64,000 bases of DNA, from contig JARGEQ010000126.1 in NCBI GenBank assembly GCA_029211145.1, forward strand, positions 62,001 through 126,000, given 5' to 3'. A program made the position numbers and the translations under genes. Positions 58,376 to 64,000 of this stretch are shown in pieces. The stretch comes from Marinimicrococcus flavescens (GTDB taxonomy: Bacteria; Pseudomonadota; Alphaproteobacteria; Geminicoccales; Geminicoccaceae). A model generated the notes under the pieces. That model did not search any database, was not told the DNA's origin, and saw nothing but the letters and a program-made list of their open reading frames with translations. Position 1 is the first letter of the stretch, and each line of letters starts with the position of its first letter.

Positions 58376-59164
58376 TCAGGTGAGATGCAGGGAGACGCGG
58401 CCGAGAGCGCCGTGGTCGGCGATCACCTCCTGGCCGGGCCCGACGGGCAGCGGCGCCATGCAGGTGCCGGTGGTGACCACCTGGCCGGCCTTGAGCGTGA
58501 TGCCGAGGCTGGCCAGCTCGTTGGCGAGCCAGGTCAGCGCCACCCGCGGATCGCCCAGCACGTTGGCGCCGGTTCCCTCGCGCTCCGGACGGCCGGCGCA
58601 GGCCGCCACCACCCGATGCCGCGCCAGTTCCAGATCGCGCCAGCCCTCCGGCGCTGCCGGGCCCAGCACGAAGTGATGCGCGCACGCATTGTCGGCAATG
58701 AGCTGCGCTGCCCCGGCACCGACGAAATCCTCGAATCGGGAGTCGGGCAGCTCGATCGCCGGGTGCAGCGTGCCGACCGCCGCCAGCACCTCCTCCACCC
58801 CGTAGGGCTCGAAGCGCGGCTCGAGGTCGCGCGCCATGCGGAAGGCCAGCTCCGGCTCGGCCACCCGCATCAGGCTGTGGCCCAGGGCCAGACTGCCGCC
58901 GTCCGGCACGACGCGCTCGGCCAGCAGCCGCCCGGCGAGCGGCCCGTCGACCCCGATATGCGCCTGCCCCTCCTTGCTGGTGGCGGCGATCTTCCAGCCG
59001 AACGGCGGCACCGCGCTGCGCTCCTCGAGCAGCGCCTGCACCGCATAGCCCTCGCCGCGCGTGCGCGGCCGGATCTCCTCGGGCAACGCTTCCAGCCGCG
59101 TGCCCTCGCTCCAGTGCCGCCACAGGAGATCCGCCGCCTCCCGCACCGCCGCCTCGCTCATCAT
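58376..59164 (-). CDS. 2-keto-4-pentenoate hydratase/FAH-family protein
   Basis: This 262-residue protein resembles MhpD/XylJ-type hydratases in the fumarylacetoacetate hydrolase superfamily, which act on 2-hydroxypenta-2,4-dienoates from aromatic meta-cleavage. Recognisable parts are GYAVQALLEER (about 36-46), FGWKIAATSKEGQAHIG, AEPELAFRMARDL (metal Glu), LHPAIELPDSRFEDF, ANVLGDPRVALTWLANELA and a TTGTCMAPLPV end. No other meta-pathway gene is nearby, so the substrate is uncertain. The ATG at 59164 has GGGGGAGCGACAAGAG upstream; the next ATG at 59161 is also possible. Confidence 0.85.
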   Translation of the reverse strand: MMSEAAVREAADLLWRHWSEGTRLEALPEEIRPRTRGEGYAVQALLEERSAVPPFGWKIAATSKEGQAHIGVDGPLAGRLLAERVVPDGGSLALGHSLMRVAEPELAFRMARDLEPRFEPYGVEEVLAAVGTLHPAIELPDSRFEDFVGAGAAQLIADNACAHHFVLGPAAPEGWRDLELARHRVVAACAGRPEREGTGANVLGDPRVALTWLANELASLGITLKAGQVVTTGTCMAPLPVGPGQEVIADHGALGRVSLHLT

Positions 59165-59292
59165 CTCTTGTCGCTCCCCCCTGCCGGACCGGTCCGCTTT
59201 ACGACGAAAGGCGGGGGCGAGAAAGCCGGTGGTATCGGTCGATGGCCGCAGCGTCGGGCAAGCCACGACGAGAGTGCTGCGCAAGGCACGGC

Positions 59293-59668
59293 GCGCCGCC
59301 GCGCCTCAGGGGGTCGCGGCGCGGCGCTGCGGGCCCTGCGGCGGCTCGCTGCTGTCCTGCATGAGGAGGCCGATGATCGGGAGCAGGTCGCGCTGGTTCA
59401 CGGTGAGCTGGCCGGCCTCGTCCAGCGCGAAGACATAGTCGAGCCTGCCGCCCTCGGCCGGCTGGCCGAAGGCGCGCAGCATGGCGAAGATGCCCCTGGC
59501 ATCCTCGCTGCCGTCGAACTCGGCCTCGAGCGCCTCGATGCCTTCCAGCGAAAGGCTCGCCTGCATCACCGCCCCCAGCGCCGCATCGGCAGCGCCCCTC
59601 ACCCGACCTTGGCCCGCCAGGCTGGCGCCGGGGCGGGCGAGCCGGAGATCGCGCAGCTCGAAGGCGGC
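59293..59668 (-). repeat. Near-identical 3' segment shared with paralogue B, copy 1
   Basis: About 375 bases match 60963-61338 at a constant offset of 1670 with only about a dozen single-base changes and no gaps. Upstream of this the two genes are clearly diverged. The break is sharp near the AAGGCGGCGCCGG segment. Confidence 0.8.
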
Positions 59669-60844
59669 GCCGGCGGCGATGATCCGCTGGAGGAGCCCCT
59701 GGCCTATGAGGGCATCCGCGCCGGGCCCAGGCCCGTCCGCCAGGTGGTCGCCAAGAGAGTCGACCAGCGCCTCTGCCGGCACGCCTCGGAAAGCCGCGGA
59801 GAGTGCCAGGTTCCCGATCGCCTTTCCGGCCCAGCTCGCGTCCTCGATCCCGATGTCGATGACCAGGGCCCCGGGCTCTTCGCCACTGCCGCCGCGCAAG
59901 CCGAGGGAGAGGCGGTTGATGAGAAGCGTCGCTTCCTCGTCGGGCTCGAGCGCCAGATCCCGGATTACGAGTGAGCTGCCGCCCCCTTCCACCCCGTCGG
60001 CCAGAAGCAGGCCGAGGAGCGCGTACATGACCACCTCACGGTCCCCCTCCTGCTCCAGGTGTTGCACCAGCGCGGCCGGCGCCTCCCGGGCGTCCGCGAG
60101 CATCCTCTGCCAGTCACCGATGACGTCCGGCTGCAGACCGTTCAGCCGGCTGATCATTGTGAACCGTCCGATCCGCAACAGTGTGTTTTCCTCGTCCAAG
60201 CCGGCGAACTCTATCCCCCATGCCGACGTCTCGTCGGAGACATCAACGAGACTGTCGCTCGTGGGTGTTCCCACGCCCACGATATTGCCCCCTTGGACGC
60301 TCCAGACCGGCTCGCCAGAGAGGGTCCTGGTGGAAAAGTTGCGCCAGCTCAGCTCGTAGCGTCGAAACCGCTGCTGCCCGAGGTCATAGAAGGCGCGGTT
60401 GTCTTGCACGCCGTACGTCTCGATCCACGGCTCCAGGTCGGGATCACTGAACGAGTGGACGAGCGAGGGGTACGCCCAGCGGGCCTCGAAGAGGTTTCCG
60501 TCCACGGCCTCAAGGCGGATCTCGTAGGGCTCGGCCCTGACCGTATCGCCGTCGCCCGAGGAGAAGCCGAGGGCCGGGACGGATGCCACGTAGCGGTTCC
60601 CGCCGGTCGGATCCTCGCGAACGACGATGGTGCCCTCGTAATGGACATTCGCCGCGGGACCCTGCAGGGCGACATCCTCGGCGACGAGCTTCTCGATCTC
60701 CGCCTGCAGCCGCTCGGCAATGACGGGATCGGCATTCGCAGTAGTGCAGGCGAGAAGGAGGCAGCCAAGGCCCGCGCCAGCGAGCCGGACCCGGCCGGAC
60801 AGAGGGGCACGATGGCTGGAATGAGAGGCGCCATGGAGGATCAC
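59306..60844 (-). CDS. Exported protein of unknown family (paralogue A)
   Basis: The roughly 512-residue protein has a signal peptide ending near TTANA-DP and containing LLLAC, so a lipoprotein anchor is possible. The rest is a long beta-rich region (about 60-280), a central segment with repeated LxIRDLALEPDEE-type strands, and a C-terminal part (RDLRLARPGASLAGQGRVRG onward) that is nearly identical to the next paralogue. GTG 60844 has AAGGGTGG at good spacing; GTG 60853 is also open. The layout vaguely recalls AsmA/YdgA-like envelope proteins, but no family is claimed. The two paralogues are in tandem on the same strand. Confidence 0.65.
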   Translation of the reverse strand: MILHGASHSSHRAPLSGRVRLAGAGLGCLLLACTTANADPVIAERLQAEIEKLVAEDVALQGPAANVHYEGTIVVREDPTGGNRYVASVPALGFSSGDGDTVRAEPYEIRLEAVDGNLFEARWAYPSLVHSFSDPDLEPWIETYGVQDNRAFYDLGQQRFRRYELSWRNFSTRTLSGEPVWSVQGGNIVGVGTPTSDSLVDVSDETSAWGIEFAGLDEENTLLRIGRFTMISRLNGLQPDVIGDWQRMLADAREAPAALVQHLEQEGDREVVMYALLGLLLADGVEGGGSSLVIRDLALEPDEEATLLINRLSLGLRGGSGEEPGALVIDIGIEDASWAGKAIGNLALSAAFRGVPAEALVDSLGDHLADGPGPGADALIGQGLLQRIIAAGAAFELRDLRLARPGASLAGQGRVRGAADAALGAVMQASLSLEGIEALEAEFDGSEDARGIFAMLRAFGQPAEGGRLDYVFALDEAGQLTVNQRDLLPIIGLLMQDSSEPPQGPQRRAATP

Positions 60845-60962
60845 GCGAACCACCCTTGAACAGCAGTATCGAAAGGAGGAACAGCTCTCGTCGCCAATGC
60901 GGCAAGCACAAGGAAGGGCGTTCCTCCCGGAACCGGCGGGCGCCGTGGAGAAGCCCCCAACG

Positions 60963-61338
60963 GCGCCGCCGCGCCTCAGCGGGTCGCGGCGCGGCGCTGC
61001 GGGCCCTGCGGCGGCTCGCTGCTGTCCTGCATGAGGAGGCCGATGATCGGCAGCAGGTCGCGCTGGTTCACGGTGAGCTGGCCGGCCTCGTCCAGGGCGA
61101 AGACATAGTCGAGCCCGCCGCCCCCGGCCGGCTGGCCGAAGGCGCGCAGCACGGCGAAGATGCCCCTGGCATCCTCGCTGCCGCCGAACTCGGCCTCGAG
61201 CGCCTCGATGCCCTCGAGCGAGAGGCTCGCCTGCATCACCGCCCCCAGCGCCGCATCGGCAGCGCCCCTCACCCGACCTTGGCCCGCCAGGCTGGCGCCG
61301 GGGCGGGCGAGCCGGAGATCGCGCAGCTCGAAGGCGGT
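60963..61338 (-). repeat. Near-identical 3' segment shared with paralogue A, copy 2
   Basis: Partner of 59293-59668. It covers the stop codon, a few bases beyond it and the last 120 or so codons. Confidence 0.8.
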
Positions 61339-62487
61339 GCCGGCAGCGACGACCTGCTGGAGGAGGCCCTGGCCGATGGCGGCAGCGCCCGCCTCCGCTC
61401 CGGGCCCGGGCTCGATCATCATGAGCTCTCCGATGCTCTCGATGAGGGCCTCGCTCGGGACGTCGCGAAGCGCCAGGGACACCTTGATGTCGCCCAGAAC
61501 GTCGTCGGCCGTGCGGATCCCGGCCATCTCGTAGTCGAGAACGACCCCGCGCGGCTCCTCGCCGGCGCCGCCTCGCATGCCGAAGCCCAGCCGGTCGACA
61601 CTGCCACCCGGCTGGCCGGGGCCTGTCGCGGCCAGGTCATGAAGGGTGACGGCGAAGGACCCGCCTGCCAGCATGTCGCGGGAGAGAATGGCGAGCACCC
61701 CGTCGCGGATCTCTGCCCGCCCTTCCGCCGGCAACTCGCCCCATTCCCCGGCAGTGGCCACGTTGCGCATCATGGCAGCCTGTTTCTGCCAGTCCGCCAT
61801 GAAGCCGGTCTTCAGGCCGGTGGCCCGCCCGACGGCCTCCAGCCGCCCGATCCGCACCATGCCGCGCCCCTCGCCGGAAAGCTCCAGCCCTTCGAGGCTC
61901 ATCCGCTGGTCGATGGCGACCAGCTCGTCACCCTCGGGCTTCTGCTCCGACGCCGTCATGAGCCTGGCAATAGTGAGCAGCGGGCCGCCCTCGGCCTTCG
62001 CCAGGACCGCGCCCTCGCAGCGCTGCTCGTGACGAAGAAAGGTCCGTCGGGAGATGTCGTAGCGCGCGCTGTTGTCCTGCGACGTGCAGCTCAGGGCAAG
62101 ATCCTGTCCTGCCGCCTCGCCGTGTCCCCGGAACGCGAAGACCGGACTGTCCCAGCGCACCTCGAACAGCCCGTCACCGAGGTCGCGGATGCGGGTCTCG
62201 TAGGCCGGAATCGTCAAGGTGACGTTCTCGTGAACCGGCCATGTCAGGGCGGGCGCGGTGCCGACATAAGCACCTTCGACCTCGGGATCCTCCTCCACCG
62301 TCACCTTGCCCGAAACCTCGAACCCCTCGCCGTGGATCTCGGCCAGGGCGGCGATATCGGCCTCGGCCGCCTCCCGCAGGCGCTCGGCGGTGGCGGGGTC
62401 GGCGTGCACGGGGGCGGCGCCGAGGAGGAGGCCCGCTGTCACCAGGGCGAGGAGGCGCGGGGCGCGCGAGGTCTCGGTTCTCATCAT
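60976..62487 (-). CDS. Exported protein of unknown family (paralogue B)
   Basis: This 503-residue protein has a signal peptide (1-29, ending APVHA-DP) and the same overall plan as paralogue A: a beta-rich middle with VTVEEDPEVEGAYVGTAPAL and LTIPAYETRIRDLGDGLFEV, repeated LEGLELSGEGRGMVRIGRLEA-type strands and the shared C-terminus. The ATG at 62487 has AGGATCC upstream; the next ATG at 62484 also fits. It is separated from paralogue A by 131 bases. It is secreted or periplasmic and its function is unknown. Tandem duplication with recent sequence exchange in the 3' part is likely. Confidence 0.7.
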   Translation of the reverse strand: MMRTETSRAPRLLALVTAGLLLGAAPVHADPATAERLREAAEADIAALAEIHGEGFEVSGKVTVEEDPEVEGAYVGTAPALTWPVHENVTLTIPAYETRIRDLGDGLFEVRWDSPVFAFRGHGEAAGQDLALSCTSQDNSARYDISRRTFLRHEQRCEGAVLAKAEGGPLLTIARLMTASEQKPEGDELVAIDQRMSLEGLELSGEGRGMVRIGRLEAVGRATGLKTGFMADWQKQAAMMRNVATAGEWGELPAEGRAEIRDGVLAILSRDMLAGGSFAVTLHDLAATGPGQPGGSVDRLGFGMRGGAGEEPRGVVLDYEMAGIRTADDVLGDIKVSLALRDVPSEALIESIGELMMIEPGPGAEAGAAAIGQGLLQQVVAAGTAFELRDLRLARPGASLAGQGRVRGAADAALGAVMQASLSLEGIEALEAEFGGSEDARGIFAVLRAFGQPAGGGGLDYVFALDEAGQLTVNQRDLLPIIGLLMQDSSEPPQGPQRRAATR

Positions 62488-62632
62488 TACGGATCCTGCA
62501 GGAGACAATCGTCAGGGGAAAAAATCACCTGCAGTTCAAGCGCACCGGCCATGAGCCGTCCAGTCATAAGCCGCGCCGGTGCGCGCAGGATGCTACGGCC
62601 TCACCCATTGCTCCAGGCGCGCCCCTCCCGCC

Positions 62633-63511
62633 TCACGAGAAAAGCGGCGAGCGGCCCTTCACGCTCACCCGGTGGAGCAGGCGCGCCATCGGGTCGTCGG
62701 GGCTGTCGACCGGGGCGAGCGGGGTTGCCGCGTGCAGCGTGCAGCTCGTGTCCCACACCGCGATGTCACCCGGCCCATACTCCAGCTCGCGCACATAGCG
62801 CTCCTGCGTGGCGTGCGCCTTGAGTTCGTTCAAAAGGTCGATCGCCTCGTCGTCGGGCATGCCGACGATGCCGAAGGAGCTTCCCGAGACGCCGTAGAGC
62901 GCCTTGCGCCCGGCGACCGGATGCGGCCGGACGAGGCGATGGAAGACGTTCCTGACCTGCTTCTTCTGCTCGTCGGTGAGCTTGGAGGCGGAGCCGGTCG
63001 AGTTCTCGTCGAGATCGTCGCGGTTGCCGTAGTGGTGCAGCACCACGAGCCCGTCGATCCGCTTCTTCATGGCGTCCGGAAGCTCGTCATAGGCGGCATA
63101 CATGTCTGCCACCCGCGTGGCACCGCCTTGCCTGGGCGTCTTGAGCGCGTAGACGATGGTGGCCGCACCCGGCGGATCCTCGAAGGCCATGTCGGTGTGC
63201 CAGTAGTTGGCCCCGTCATAGATGCCCCACTGCTTGCCGTCGGTGACGATGTTGGAGAGCTTGAGAACGGCGCTGTGGCCCTCGACGTGGAAGTGGGTGA
63301 GGATGTGCGGGACCGGCGTGCCGAACCGGCTGGCCAGCCGCAGGAGCGCCGCCGGGTCCGCCTTCTGCCCGCGCAAGCGAATCACGCCATGGGTGTGCGA
63401 GGCCCCCACCAGCCGCCGCCAGTCCTCCTGGCCCGTCTCCCGGGTCATGTCGAATCCGCTGATCTCGGCCCCGAAGGAGCCTTCCCACATCGGACGCACC
63501 TCGAGCGCCAT
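62633..63511 (-). CDS. TauD/TfdA-family 2-oxoglutarate-dependent dioxygenase
   Basis: This 292-residue Fe(II)/2-oxoglutarate dioxygenase has the N-terminal VRPMWEGSFGAEISGFDM strand region, the metal pair in YWHTDMAFED (about 104), the distal His in SCTLHAATPLA (about 261) and the 2-oxoglutarate-binding Arg in LHRVSVKG. Taurine, 2,4-D and alkylsulfate dioxygenases share this fold, and no transporter or sulfonate gene is nearby, so the substrate is open. The ATG at 63511 has GGGGAGGCGGCG upstream. It is divergent from the last gene. Confidence 0.9.
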   Translation of the reverse strand: MALEVRPMWEGSFGAEISGFDMTRETGQEDWRRLVGASHTHGVIRLRGQKADPAALLRLASRFGTPVPHILTHFHVEGHSAVLKLSNIVTDGKQWGIYDGANYWHTDMAFEDPPGAATIVYALKTPRQGGATRVADMYAAYDELPDAMKKRIDGLVVLHHYGNRDDLDENSTGSASKLTDEQKKQVRNVFHRLVRPHPVAGRKALYGVSGSSFGIVGMPDDEAIDLLNELKAHATQERYVRELEYGPGDIAVWDTSCTLHAATPLAPVDSPDDPMARLLHRVSVKGRSPLFS

Positions 63512-63707
63512 GGACGCCGCCTCCCCTGTTCCCTGACCGTTTGCGAGGTTCAGTCTAGGCGGCGCCGCGGCGGACGCAAGGTCGCGCCCCGGGCGCCACC
63601 GCCGCTCCCGCTGCACTGCTGCTTTGCCAAACCCGCTTCGCCCGCTAGATAGACGCGGCTGGAGCAGAGGCATCCGGCGACTGGTCACCACGCGGGCGAC
63701 GTAAGCG

Positions 63708-64000
63708 ATGCGGCTATCGGATGGAAACGGGGATGCGGCGCGGGTCGATCGGACCAGGCGCCGCCTGGTGGCGGGCCTCGCCGCCGTGGCGCTGGCGCCG
63801 TCCGGCGCCATGGGCCAGGCGCTGGAGGCGCTGCCGATCCCCGAAGGCCTGCGGCTGCCGGTCGACGACCCGCTCGCCCGCACCGTGCTGGGCACGCCAG
63901 AGGCGCTGCGCGCCGAGCTTCCCGTCTTCGACCTCGACAGCAACTTGCGCGCCGGCCGGGTGAAGATCTTCCCCGACCGCAAGGTGCCCGAGGTTTTCTG
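63708..64000 (+). CDS. Probable Tat-exported protein, N-terminal part
   Basis: The frame is open from ATG 63708 to the window's end (97 codons) and is cut by the window edge. The first 35 residues have a twin-arginine-like RTRRRLVAGLAAVALAPSGA signal, then mature sequence with IPEGLRLPVDDPLARTVLG and a FDLDSNLRAGRVKIFPD segment. The family is not recognised from this piece. The ribosome-binding site is weak. An overlapping short frame at 63721-63963 is its shadow. Confidence 0.55.
   Translation, partial: MRLSDGNGDAARVDRTRRRLVAGLAAVALAPSGAMGQALEALPIPEGLRLPVDDPLARTVLGTPEALRAELPVFDLDSNLRAGRVKIFPDRKVPEVF

Overview
The window is 64 kb of GC-rich bacterial chromosome. Its gene content and order point to an alphaproteobacterium, most likely a Rhodospirillales/Geminicoccales-type lineage. 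The evidence is the ntrB-ntrC-ntrY-ntrX-trkA-dat-hfq-hflX block, the pyrG-kdsA-eno-ftsB-pdhA-pdhB-pdhC ... lpdA-lipA-coq10-cinA-ispDF block, the trpE ... trpGDC-moaC-moeA-lexA block, a fused ispDF, a lipoyl domain on PDH E1-beta, and an alphaproteobacterial SOS box (GAAC-N7-GAAC) in front of lexA. This is a reading of synteny and families; no database search was possible.

Layout. 0-10.8 kb: the end of a Ppx/GppA-like phosphatase, then the minus-strand nitrogen/redox regulation block (ntrBC, ntrYX), trkA, a D-amino-acid aminotransferase, hfq and hflX. 10.9-12.6 kb: ispDF and pncC/cinA on the plus strand. 12.5-15.0 kb: a three-gene minus-strand cassette (HprK-like kinase with a PqqD-like N-terminus, a 77-residue basic peptide with an RR-hydrophobic segment, and a nucleotidyltransferase) set into the usual lipA-coq10-cinA neighbourhood. 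15.1-19.2 kb: coq10/ratA, lipA, two unknown membrane-protein genes and lpdA. 19.2-26.0 kb: an accessory stretch separating lpdA from the rest of the PDH operon. It holds a short repeat family, an HWE-family histidine kinase, an orphan 89-residue protein, a TPR protein with an 11-unit 150-bp tandem repeat, a small partner sharing its TGDxN motif, and a visibly AT-richer P63C-domain gene framed by a 14-bp direct repeat.

26.1-37.6 kb is housekeeping: pdhC, pdhB, pdhA, ftsB-like, eno, kdsA, pyrG, secG and tpiA on the minus strand, and ppiD on the plus strand. 37.6-45.8 kb holds tryptophan synthesis (trpE, trpG, trpD, trpC), interrupted by an opposite-strand polysaccharide deacetylase, then moaC, moeA and lexA. 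45.8-49.7 kb has a glycerophosphodiesterase, a RecD2-type helicase and an inositol-monophosphatase-family gene.

49.7-56.3 kb is a decayed, repeat-rich stretch: a broken second copy of the monophosphatase 3' end, dispersed terminator-like repeats, an orphan helical protein flanked by two copies of a 43-45-bp sequence, an MmeI-like restriction-methylation gene broken by two frameshifts and a stop codon, and a mosaic 'GAACCCGAG' repeat array. 56.3-64 kb has sufE, a SIMPL-domain exported protein, ohr, a 2-keto-pentenoate-hydratase-family enzyme, two exported paralogues whose 3' ends are almost identical in DNA, a TauD-type dioxygenase and the start of a probable Tat substrate. No tRNA, rRNA, CRISPR array or intact insertion sequence was recognised.
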